Made by a program: the position numbers and the translations under genes | DNA from: Pseudonocardia autotrophica | GTDB taxonomy: Bacteria; Actinomycetota; Actinomycetes; Mycobacteriales; Pseudonocardiaceae | Assembly: GCF_000717175.1 (NCBI RefSeq) | Contig: NZ_JNYD01000019.1 | Coordinates: 201,866-265,865 of the forward strand | DNA length: 64,000 nucleotides | Direction: 5' to 3' | In this document: positions 1 to 8,800 of the stretch, piece after piece | Layout of the letters: every line of letters begins with the position of its first letter | Position numbering within the stretch: the stretch's first letter is position 1 | The notes under the pieces: generated by a model | Databases searched by the model: none | What the model saw: only the letters and a program-made list of their open reading frames with translations | Told to the model about the DNA's origin: nothing

Positions 1-10
1 AGTCTGTGGC

Positions 11-1558
11 ATGACCGACGAGCAGCGGGGTCACTCCCGGCCCGATGGGGACGTTGCGCACAGCACCGACAGCACCGTGAGCACCTCCGCCGGGGACGCC
101 CCGACCCAGCAGACCGACCCGACCCGTTCCTACGGCTCGCCGTACGCCTACGGCCGCGGCTCCGTCTACGGCACGCCCGGCTACGCCCAGACGAGCGGGC
201 ACGGCGGTGCCGACCAGGGCACCCGCCCCTACGGCAGCCCCGCCTACGGCCCCTACGCCCAGCAGGGCGTCACCGACCCGCAGGCCGCGACGACCGGCGG
301 GCCGAACGACCCGCCGCCCGGCGGGCACACCTCCTTCCTGCACGACGACCGCCCCCGCAAGCCCTCCCGCCCGTGGGTGGGCATCGTCGCGGCCGCGCTC
401 ATCGCCGGCCTCGTCGGCGGCGGCGCGGGCTTCGGCGGCGCCTACGCCCTGCTCGACCGGGGCAGCTCCGCCAGCGGGGTCACCCTGTCCGGCCAGCCGG
501 CGTCGAACGCCTCGAACGTGCAGACGAACGGCACCGTGCAGGCCGCCGCGGCGAAGGCCAGCCCCAGCACGGTCGACATCCGCGTGACCACGGGCCAGGG
601 CGCGGCCGAGGGCTCCGGCGTGATCCTCACCTCCGACGGCGACGTCCTCACCAACAACCACGTCGTCTCGGGCTCGACCGGGCAGATCCAGGTCACGCTG
701 AACGACGGCTCACAGCACTCCGCCTCGATCGTCGGCACCTCGCCGAGCTACGACCTCGCCGTCATCAAGCTCGACGGCGTCTCCGGGCTGACCGCGGCCG
801 AGCTCGGCCGCACCACGGACGTGGCGGTCGGCCAGCAGGTCGTCGCGATCGGGTCGCCGCAGGGCCTCGAGGGCACCGTCACGACCGGCATCGTCAGCGC
901 CCTCAACCGCACGGTCCAGGTGCAGGGCGAGGACGGCTCCGGCGTCGTCTACAACGGCCTGCAGACGGACGCCCCGATCAACCAGGGCAACTCCGGCGGC
1001 CCGCTGGTGAACCTCGACGGCCAGGTCGTCGGCATCAACTCGGCGATCGCGACCGCGGGGCAGAGCAGCGGCAGCGTCGGCCTCGGCTTCGCGATCCCGG
1101 TCGACCAGGCCCGCCGGGTGGCGCAGGAGATCATCGACTCCGGCAGTGCCACCAAGCCCGTGCTCGGCGTCCAGGGCAGCACCCGCTCGTCGGGCACGGA
1201 GAACGGCGCGACCGTCGCCGCGGTGACGGACGGCGGCCCGGCGGCGGCGGCCGGGATCAAGGCCGGTGACGTCGTCACCAAGGTCGGCGACTCGACGGTC
1301 AGCGACTTCTCCGACCTCGTCGCCCGGATCGGCTCCTACGCCCCGGGCGACAAGGTCACGCTCACGGTCGGCACCGGGTCCGCGGCCCGCACGGTCGACG
1401 TGACGCTCGGCAGCACCAAGGACACCGGCGCCACGACCAGCAGCGGCGGCACCAGCCAGGGCGGCGGCAGCAGCAACCCGTTCGGCCAGCTCAACCCGTT
1501 CGGCGGCAGCTCGCCGTTCGGCGGCGAGGGCAACGGAAGCGGCAACGGCGGCGGCTGA
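11..1558 (+). CDS. HtrA/DegP-like membrane-anchored serine protease with PDZ domain
   Basis: Envelope quality-control protease of the HtrA family, 515 aa. The first ~115 residues are a cytoplasmic Pro/Gly/Tyr-rich region, followed by one membrane segment (about residues 123-147), so the protease faces outward. The trypsin-like domain has a complete triad: His217 in TNNHVV, Asp248 in YDLAVIK, Ser328 in GNSGGPL. A PDZ domain follows (about 395-480, with GPAAAAGIKAGDVV), then a Gly/Ser/Asn/Pro-Phe-rich tail with repeated NPFG-like units. The layout matches actinobacterial PepD/HtrA proteins, which act under envelope stress. The gene begins 10 bases from the window edge, so its promoter and any upstream sigma or two-component genes are not visible. 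An in-frame start further upstream cannot be excluded. Confidence 0.93.
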   Translation: MTDEQRGHSRPDGDVAHSTDSTVSTSAGDAPTQQTDPTRSYGSPYAYGRGSVYGTPGYAQTSGHGGADQGTRPYGSPAYGPYAQQGVTDPQAATTGGPNDPPPGGHTSFLHDDRPRKPSRPWVGIVAAALIAGLVGGGAGFGGAYALLDRGSSASGVTLSGQPASNASNVQTNGTVQAAAAKASPSTVDIRVTTGQGAAEGSGVILTSDGDVLTNNHVVSGSTGQIQVTLNDGSQHSASIVGTSPSYDLAVIKLDGVSGLTAAELGRTTDVAVGQQVVAIGSPQGLEGTVTTGIVSALNRTVQVQGEDGSGVVYNGLQTDAPINQGNSGGPLVNLDGQVVGINSAIATAGQSSGSVGLGFAIPVDQARRVAQEIIDSGSATKPVLGVQGSTRSSGTENGATVAAVTDGGPAAAAGIKAGDVVTKVGDSTVSDFSDLVARIGSYAPGDKVTLTVGTGSAARTVDVTLGSTKDTGATTSSGGTSQGGGSSNPFGQLNPFGGSSPFGGEGNGSGNGGG

Positions 1559-1595
1559 GCACCAGACCCCGGCCGCACGCGCGGCCGGTCCGGCG

Positions 1596-1631
1596 CGGGC
1601 CGGGCGGGGATCCCCTCCCCCGCCCGGCCCG
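1596..1631. terminator. Bidirectional hairpin terminator between htrA-like gene and CoA-transferase
   Basis: Perfect 14-bp inverted repeat, arms 1596-1609 and 1618-1631, loop of 8 bases, lying between two convergent genes and ending 8 bases before the stop of the leftward gene. It is followed on the + strand by TCCCGTTCTC. A smaller GC-rich stem lies just before it (about 1570-1588). Confidence 0.7.
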
Positions 1632-1639
1632 TCCCGTTC

Positions 1640-2818
1640 TCAGCCCTTCAACCACGCCTTGACGGCGTCGGTGTCCGCGCCGAGGGCCGGCGGCGTGCGG
1701 CGGTAGTCCGGCGGGGTCGCCGAGTAGTCGACGGGGTTGCGGACCCCGCCGGGCCCGCCGCCGGGGTGCACGACCGGGGCGAGGCCGAGGCTCTCCGCGA
1801 GCTCGATGCCCTGGTCCACGGTGTTGATCGGGCCGCAGGGCACGCCGGCCGCGCTGAGCACGTCGAACCACTCCTGCGCGCCCTTGGTGGCGAGCTTCTC
1901 GAGCAGCAGCGGGCGCAGCTCGTCGCGGTGCCGGGTGCGCTCGACCATCGACCCGAAGCGCGGGTCCTCCAGCAGCTCGGGTGCGTCGACGGCGCCGCAG
2001 AGCCGGCGGAACTGGTGGTCGTTGGCGGCGATCACGATCAGCTCGCCGTCGCCCGTGGGCAGCGGCTCGTAGGGGAACAGCGAGAGGTGGGCGTTGCCCA
2101 TCCGCTTCGGCACCACGCCGCCCGCGACGTACGCCGAGGTTTGGTTGACCAGGCTCGACAGCGCCGCGGACAGCAGGTTCGTCTTCACGTGCTGGCCCTC
2201 GCCGGTGGCGTCGCGGTGCCGCAGCGCCGCCAGGATCGCGACGGCGGCGTGCAGCCCGGTCATCACGTCGAACACCGCGACGCCCGCCCGGTACGGCGTG
2301 CCGTCCGGGTCGCCGGTCAGGCTCATCAGGCCGGACGTCGCCTGGATCAGCAGGTCGTAGCCGCCGAGCTTCGCGCCGCCCGCGTCGCCGAACCCGCTGA
2401 TGGAGCAGTAGACGATCGACGGGTTGGTCCCGCGCACGGTGTCGACGTCCAGGCCCCACCTCGCGGTGGAGCCGGGCATGAAGTTCTCGATCAGCACGTC
2501 CGCGCGGGCCGCGAGCTGCTGGGCGACCGCCAGGTCCTCGGGGTCCTTCAGGTCGAGGACCACCGAATGCTTGTTGCGGTTGATCGACAGGTAGTAGGTG
2601 GCGACCGGGCCGTCGGGCCCGTCGACCGTGGGCGGCTGCCAGGTGCGGGTGTCGTCGCCGGTCGGGCCCTCGACCTTGACCACGGTCGCGCCGAGGTCGC
2701 CGAGCAGCATCGTCGCGTAGGGGCCGGCGAGGACCCGGGAGAAGTCGGCCACCACCACCCCGGCGAGCGGGCCGGTCGGCGTGGGTTCGTCGGGGTCGAG
2801 CGGGGGGAGATCAGCCAC
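1640..2818 (-). CDS. CaiB/BaiF (family III) CoA-transferase
   Basis: 392-aa family III CoA-transferase, which moves CoA between a donor thioester and a carboxylic acid (formyl-, carnitinyl-, succinyl- or 2-methylacyl-type substrates in known members). The N-terminal fingerprint is clear: GVVVADFSRVLAGPYATMLL followed by GDLGATVVKVE, then the NRNKHSVVLDLK and ADVLIENFMPG blocks typical of CaiB/BaiF proteins. Length is normal for one intact subunit. It is convergent with the HtrA gene and separated from the next leftward gene (GIDE protein) by about 67 bp, so co-transcription is possible. The substrate cannot be read from the sequence; no acyl-CoA dehydrogenase or partner CoA ligase is immediately adjacent, although an acyl-CoA ligase lies 3.4 kb away. 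Confidence 0.92.
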   Translation of the reverse strand: MADLPPLDPDEPTPTGPLAGVVVADFSRVLAGPYATMLLGDLGATVVKVEGPTGDDTRTWQPPTVDGPDGPVATYYLSINRNKHSVVLDLKDPEDLAVAQQLAARADVLIENFMPGSTARWGLDVDTVRGTNPSIVYCSISGFGDAGGAKLGGYDLLIQATSGLMSLTGDPDGTPYRAGVAVFDVMTGLHAAVAILAALRHRDATGEGQHVKTNLLSAALSSLVNQTSAYVAGGVVPKRMGNAHLSLFPYEPLPTGDGELIVIAANDHQFRRLCGAVDAPELLEDPRFGSMVERTRHRDELRPLLLEKLATKGAQEWFDVLSAAGVPCGPINTVDQGIELAESLGLAPVVHPGGGPGGVRNPVDYSATPPDYRRTPPALGADTDAVKAWLKG

Positions 2819-2885
2819 GGCCCGACTCTAGATACCGGCCCGGGCGCGACGCGAGGTCACGGCCGGGCGGACGGTTGCAGGACCG

Positions 2886-3674
2886 CTACAGGACCGCGAG
2901 CACCACCAGCGCGAGGCCGGCGAGGCCGAGGCCGGCGCCGATCCAGGCCCAGATGCGCTGACCCGTTCGGGCGGAATCGGTCAGCTCCTCCTCGGTCTTC
3001 GTGGACATGACGAACGGCGAGCCGTCGCGCGGCGCGCGGACCACGAGCGGGCCGTCCCGGTCGTCGACCTCGCCGAGCACGTACATCCGCGTGCCGGGCC
3101 GCAGCACCCACTCGGTGTGCTGGTAGCCGATGGTCTCGTCGCGGTCGCCGCCGGCCAGCGCGCCGAGCACCGAGATCGCCCCGGCCAGCGCGCCCTGCGG
3201 CCGGTGGTCGTGCGCGGGCTCGAACCGGTCGACGACGGTCTCGACGCCGTCGGGCCGCCGGCCGCCGTGGTCGACGCCGATCGTGTGCCCGTCGCGCCGC
3301 AGCGCCCAGCCGTGCGGGGAGCTGATCTCGGCGACGGTCTCGGTGCGGGTGGTGACGCGGGTGTCGCCGTCGGAGTCCCGGTCGTAGTGCTTGTAGCGGC
3401 GCTGGACGCGGTGCGCGTGCCACACGCAGTCGACGCCGGCCAGCTCGGAACGCAGCAGGCCCACCGGCGCCGCCGCCGTCTCGCCGACGACCTCGCACAC
3501 CTTGCGGAACTGCCCCGGCCCGGTGAGCTCGGCCGAGATGCCCTGCAGCTCGAGCAGCTCGGGCACCGAGAGCGTCTCCGCGGCCGTCATCGCGTGCACC
3601 TTGCGCCGGGACCGGCCGGCCCCCCACAGGCAGCCGCCGGCGGCCAGCAGCAGGATGATCCCGAACCAGACCAT
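2886..3674 (-). CDS. GIDE-domain membrane protein (MUL1-like, no RING)
   Basis: 262-aa protein with an N-terminal membrane segment (residues 2-19), a soluble middle, and a C-terminal membrane segment (about 243-261). The middle carries features of the GIDE/BAM domain known from mitochondrial MUL1/MAPL: the WHAHRVQRRYK stretch, the 'AEISSPHGWALRRDG' block and a closing TEWVLRPGTRMYVLGEVDD segment. Bacterial members lack the RING finger and have no established function. The gene is 91 bp downstream of the FHA-ABC transporter gene on the same strand. A GGTGTG...CACACC palindrome lies about 62 bp before the ATG, so it may have its own promoter. The family call rests on motif resemblance; function is unknown. 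Confidence 0.7.
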   Translation of the reverse strand: MVWFGIILLLAAGGCLWGAGRSRRKVHAMTAAETLSVPELLELQGISAELTGPGQFRKVCEVVGETAAAPVGLLRSELAGVDCVWHAHRVQRRYKHYDRDSDGDTRVTTRTETVAEISSPHGWALRRDGHTIGVDHGGRRPDGVETVVDRFEPAHDHRPQGALAGAISVLGALAGGDRDETIGYQHTEWVLRPGTRMYVLGEVDDRDGPLVVRAPRDGSPFVMSTKTEEELTDSARTGQRIWAWIGAGLGLAGLALVVLAVL

Positions 3675-3735
3675 GGTCGTCGTTCCTCTCGTGAAGCGGT
3701 GAGGGGAACGCTAGGGAGCGCGCGGGGCCGGCGGA

Positions 3736-3754
3736 GGTGTGCTGGCACCACACC
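3736..3754. promoter_or_regulatory. GGTGTG-N7-CACACC palindrome upstream of GIDE gene
   Basis: Six-base perfect arms 3736-3741 and 3749-3754 around CTGGCAC. It lies between the stop of the FHA-ABC gene and the start of the GIDE gene. The sequence resembles palindromes at 48474, 55048 and 62931, each in front of a two-component or ABC gene. Operator function is inference. Confidence 0.35.
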
Positions 3755-3765
3755 CGGTGTGCGGG

Positions 3766-6108
3766 CTACCGGCGTCGGCGCACGGGGTCCAGCCTCCGCA
3801 GCACCAGCCCGGTCGCGACGGCGAGCACCCCGGCCATGCCCACCAGCACCCCGGCGCCGAGCAGCCAGTGCGCGGCGTCGTGCGTCCACAGCGGGTCGGG
3901 GCCGCCGCGCGCGACCCGGTTCAGGTCGACGGTCGCCGCACCCATCGCGAAGGCCCAGCGCGACGGGACGAGCCAGGCCAGCTGCTCCAGCCCGGCGTAG
4001 CCCGCCACGGGGAAGAGCCCGCCGCTGACCACCAGCTCCAGCATCAGGACCAGCACCAGCAGCGGCATGCCGCGGTCCGCGTTGCCGATCGCCGCCGAGA
4101 TCACCAGCCCGGCCAGCATGGTCACGACGGTCACGCCGACGACCGCCAGCAGCACCTCCAGCAGGCCCGACCCGAGCACGACGGCCGAGTCGGGCCCGGG
4201 TCGTCCCGCCAGCGCGAGCAGCGTGAACACCGCCGCCTGCAGCCCCGTGACCACGCCCAGCACCAGCAGCTTCGACAGCAGGTACGCCGGCATCGACAGC
4301 CCGATCGCGCGTTCCCGGACGTAGACCGGCCGCTCCTTGACCAGCTCGCGGATCGCCGCCGCGACCCCCATCAGCGCCCCGCCGAGCACCAGGACCAGCA
4401 TCAGCTGGCTCGGTTGGACCTCCTGCAGCTCCAGCGCCCGTGTCGTACTCAGCCCGGAGTCGCCGGGGACGAGCCGCGCCAGCGCCGCGAGGACCAGCGG
4501 GAGCGCCACGAGGAAGATCGCGTACTGCCGGTCGGCGGCGATCACGGCCAGGTAGCGGCGGCACAGCACGCCCAGCTGCGCGCCGAAGCCCTGCTGGCGC
4601 GGCGCCACCTCCGGCGCCGCCCGCTCGACGACCCGCGGCATCCCCGCCGTCGGCTGCGCGACGTACCGCGAGTGCTGCCGCGACTCCCGGTACCGGGCGG
4701 CGAGGGTCTCCCCCGGCACCCGCTCCAGCAGCAGGAACATCTCGGCGTAGTCCGGCGCGCCGAAGTACTCCAGCGCCTCCCGCGGCGGCCCGAAGAAGGC
4801 GACGTGCCCGCCGGGCGCGAGCACCAGCAGCCGGTCGCAGAGGTCGAGGTTGAGCACGCTGTGGGTGACCACGACGACGGTCCGGCCGCCGCTGCCCGAC
4901 CGCGTGTCGGACCCGTCGGCCAGCCCGCGCAGCGTCTGCATGACGGACTTGTCCAGGCCCGGGTCGAGGCCGGACGTCGGCTCGTCGAGGAACAGCAGGC
5001 TCGGCCGGGTCAGCAGCTCGAGGGCCACGGAGGTGCGTTTGCGTTGGCCACCGGAGAGCGTGTCGATCCGCTGCCCGGCCTGCTCGGTGAGGTTCAGCTC
5101 GGCCAGCACCTCGTCGATGCGACGCTCGCGGGCGGCCTCCGGGACGTCGGCGGGGAAGCGCAGCCGGGCGGCGAAGCGCAGCGCGCGCCGGACGGTGAGC
5201 TGGGGGTGCAGCACGTCGTCCTGCGGGACGAGGCCGATGCGGTGGCGCAGCTCGTCGTACTCGGCGTAGAGGTCGCGGCCCGCGTAGCGGACCTCGCCGA
5301 CGTCGGCCGGGCGGGAACCGGTCAGCGCGCGCAGCAGGGTCGACTTGCCCGCCCCGGACGGCCCGACGACGGCGAGCAGGCTCCGGCCCGGCAGCGCGAA
5401 GGAGACGTCCCGGAGCAGCGTCCTGCCGGAGTCGGTGGTGACCGAGGCGCCCTGGACGGAGAACCCGACGTCGCCGGTGTCCTCGGCGGAGACGAGCCGG
5501 TCGCCCTGCAGCTGCAGCAGCGCGTGCCCGATGCCGACGACGTCCCGCGGGGTGATCTCGGCGGAGGTGACCCGCACGCCGTTGACGAAGGTGCCGTTGC
5601 CGCTGTTCAGGTCCACGATCCGCCAGCCCGCGCCGCTGCGGTGCAGCTCGGCGTGGCGGCGGGAGACGAGGAGGTCGTCGAGCACGACGTCGTTGTCCGG
5701 CAGGCGCCCCACCGTGAGCCGGGTGGTGAGGACGTGCCGGACCGAGGTCTGCCCGCCCTGCCGGGCCAGGACATCGGCCGGCGCCGGGACCGCCGGTGGC
5801 GCCGGGGGTGCGCTCACGGGCAGGACCTGCACGACCGCGGAGTCGGCGGTGTCGCCGAGCCTCACCGAGACCGGGCCGGCGAGCGGAAGGGTGGTGACCC
5901 GCCGGCCGTCGACCCACGTGCCGTTGCGGGAGGCGTCGGTGAGCGTCCAGCCCTGCGGGGTGTGCTCCACGATCACGTGCCGGCGCGAGGCTCGCGGGTG
6001 CCCGACGTCGAGGTCCGCCTCCGGGCCGCGGCCGATCACGAACGGGCGGCCCGGCGCGACCGGCAGCCGCCGCCCGCCGACGACGATCTCCAGGGCGGGC
6101 GGCGTCAT
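3766..6108 (-). CDS. Double-FHA ABC transporter, ATPase fused to ABC-2 permease (Rv1747-like)
   Basis: Half-transporter of about 780 aa with two N-terminal forkhead-associated domains (about 20-90 and 120-195; both have the GR..SRRH..NGT..DG/NG pattern that binds phosphothreonine), an ABCG-type ATPase (Walker A GPSGAGKST, signature LSGGQRKR, Walker B LLFLDEPTSGLD), and an ABC-2 membrane domain with six predicted helices in the last ~280 residues. The order matches M. tuberculosis Rv1747, whose FHA domains recruit the Ser/Thr kinase PknF; no kinase gene is nearby here. The ATG at 6108 (MTPPALEIVVGG) is preferred because the FHA domain begins almost at once; an in-frame start at 6144 would add 12 residues. 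The substrate is unknown; cell-envelope lipids or glycans are suggested for the mycobacterial relative. Confidence 0.92.
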   Translation of the reverse strand: MTPPALEIVVGGRRLPVAPGRPFVIGRGPEADLDVGHPRASRRHVIVEHTPQGWTLTDASRNGTWVDGRRVTTLPLAGPVSVRLGDTADSAVVQVLPVSAPPAPPAVPAPADVLARQGGQTSVRHVLTTRLTVGRLPDNDVVLDDLLVSRRHAELHRSGAGWRIVDLNSGNGTFVNGVRVTSAEITPRDVVGIGHALLQLQGDRLVSAEDTGDVGFSVQGASVTTDSGRTLLRDVSFALPGRSLLAVVGPSGAGKSTLLRALTGSRPADVGEVRYAGRDLYAEYDELRHRIGLVPQDDVLHPQLTVRRALRFAARLRFPADVPEAARERRIDEVLAELNLTEQAGQRIDTLSGGQRKRTSVALELLTRPSLLFLDEPTSGLDPGLDKSVMQTLRGLADGSDTRSGSGGRTVVVVTHSVLNLDLCDRLLVLAPGGHVAFFGPPREALEYFGAPDYAEMFLLLERVPGETLAARYRESRQHSRYVAQPTAGMPRVVERAAPEVAPRQQGFGAQLGVLCRRYLAVIAADRQYAIFLVALPLVLAALARLVPGDSGLSTTRALELQEVQPSQLMLVLVLGGALMGVAAAIRELVKERPVYVRERAIGLSMPAYLLSKLLVLGVVTGLQAAVFTLLALAGRPGPDSAVVLGSGLLEVLLAVVGVTVVTMLAGLVISAAIGNADRGMPLLVLVLMLELVVSGGLFPVAGYAGLEQLAWLVPSRWAFAMGAATVDLNRVARGGPDPLWTHDAAHWLLGAGVLVGMAGVLAVATGLVLRRLDPVRRRR

Positions 6109-6261
6109 GCGCGGACGATATCGGGGCGGACCGGGCGCCGTCACCGATCACGGTGGCGCCCGGATCGTCCGGTTGCGCACGCCACCCGAGTGTGCGCCCC
6201 TGGGAGGAGAGGCCGGTAGTGTCCCGGCAAGCTACCCGCCCGTAACCCCGGAGAGTCGACG

Positions 6262-7752
<1,491 letters not shown>

Positions 7753-7767
7753 GCCCGGCGCCCCCGC

Positions 7768-8472
7768 TCAGCCGAGGAGGGCGGCGACCGTGCCCTCGGG
7801 GTCCGTGACCATCGCGTCGTGCCCCGTGGGCAGGTCCCGCCACTCCCAGGCCAAGTCCTTCACCACCTGGCGGGACGACGCCAGCGCCGGGTAGACGGGC
7901 TGCGTGCAGTGGACGTAGGTGACCGGCAGGCCGGCACCGAGCGGGCCGTCGAGCGCCAGCGGTTCGCGGTAGCTGCGCAGCGGGTGCGGGGTCATGCGGC
8001 GCTCGACCCACGCGACGTCGTCCGGGTCGGTGACCCCGAAGGCCTCGGCGGGCGGCGGCGGGAGCGCGAGACCGTGGCCGCGCCGCTTCGCGTCGAGCTC
8101 CCGCTGCAGCACGACGTCCTCGGGCAGGGCGTCGAACGCGCGCCGCCCCGCCTCGACCACCAGGCCGTCGAGCAGCACGAGCCGCCGGATCCGGTCCCGG
8201 GCCCGCTCGGCCGCCCCCAGCACGGGCAGCGCGCCGAAGCTGTGCCCGACGAGCAGGACGTCGGTGAGCTCCTCGGCCTCCAGCACCGCCGTGACGTCGC
8301 GGATCATGGTGGTGAGGCCCACCTCCGGGGTGAGCAGGTGGGCGCGCTCCCCCAGGCCGGTCAGGGTCGGGGTGAACACCTCGTGCCCCGCCTCGCGGAG
8401 CAGTCGCGCCACCGGGCGCCAGCACCATCCGCCGTGGCACAGCCCGTGCACCAGCACGATCTGCTCACCCAT
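7768..8472 (-). CDS. Alpha/beta hydrolase, plant-esterase (MES/SABP2)-like
   Basis: 234-aa alpha/beta-hydrolase fold protein. The oxyanion segment IVLVHGLCHGGWCW, the nucleophile elbow VGHSFGA and a C-terminal LPTGHDAMVTDPEG (catalytic His) are all present, close to the pattern of salicylate/jasmonate methyl-esterase-like bacterial proteins. The catalytic Asp or Glu is not assigned. It is convergent with the acyl-CoA ligase with only 15 bp between stop codons. Upstream is a 320-bp spacer with a tandem repeat. The substrate is unknown. Confidence 0.82.
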   Translation of the reverse strand: MGEQIVLVHGLCHGGWCWRPVARLLREAGHEVFTPTLTGLGERAHLLTPEVGLTTMIRDVTAVLEAEELTDVLLVGHSFGALPVLGAAERARDRIRRLVLLDGLVVEAGRRAFDALPEDVVLQRELDAKRRGHGLALPPPPAEAFGVTDPDDVAWVERRMTPHPLRSYREPLALDGPLGAGLPVTYVHCTQPVYPALASSRQVVKDLAWEWRDLPTGHDAMVTDPEGTVAALLG

Positions 8473-8557
8473 CGCACCCGCCCCCTCGCGACCCGCTCAC
8501 CCAGCCTGCCACCGCGGCCCGGGCGAGGGCGAGCGTCACTGCACTGCTGTCGGCGCA

Positions 8558-8800
8558 GCGCTCCTGTCACGCTCGGGAGAATCACCGGCAGCATGATCGG
8601 CGCGAGCGGCACATGACGGTCCCTCGACCAACGCTCCTGTCACGCTCAGAAGGATCACCGCCGCGAGGAAAGCGAGCGTCACACCACCGCACCCCACCCA
8701 ACGCTCCTGTCACGCTCAGAAGGATCACCGCTGCGGGGAACGCGAGCGTCACACCACCGCTCCCCGACCGGCGCTCCTGTCACGCTCGGAACGATCACCG
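8558..8800. repeat. Four-copy ~70-bp-period intergenic repeat
   Basis: A ~30-base core (CGCTCCTGTCACGCTC followed by RGAANGATCACCG) recurs starting near 8558, 8631, 8701 and 8771, with steps of 73, 70 and 70 bases. Copies 2 and 3 also share the inter-core segment, including GCGAGCGTCACACCACCGC. The fourth copy runs into the 3' end of the leftward phosphodiesterase gene: its GATCA supplies that gene's stop codon. The array fills most of the otherwise empty spacer 8473-8794. No coding sequence was recognised in it. Confidence 0.75.

Noticed and set aside
8558..8800. CRISPR-like array from ~30-bp repeats spaced ~40 bp
   Set aside because: The intervening segments are partly conserved between copies, the cores vary, only four exist, and no cas genes are present.
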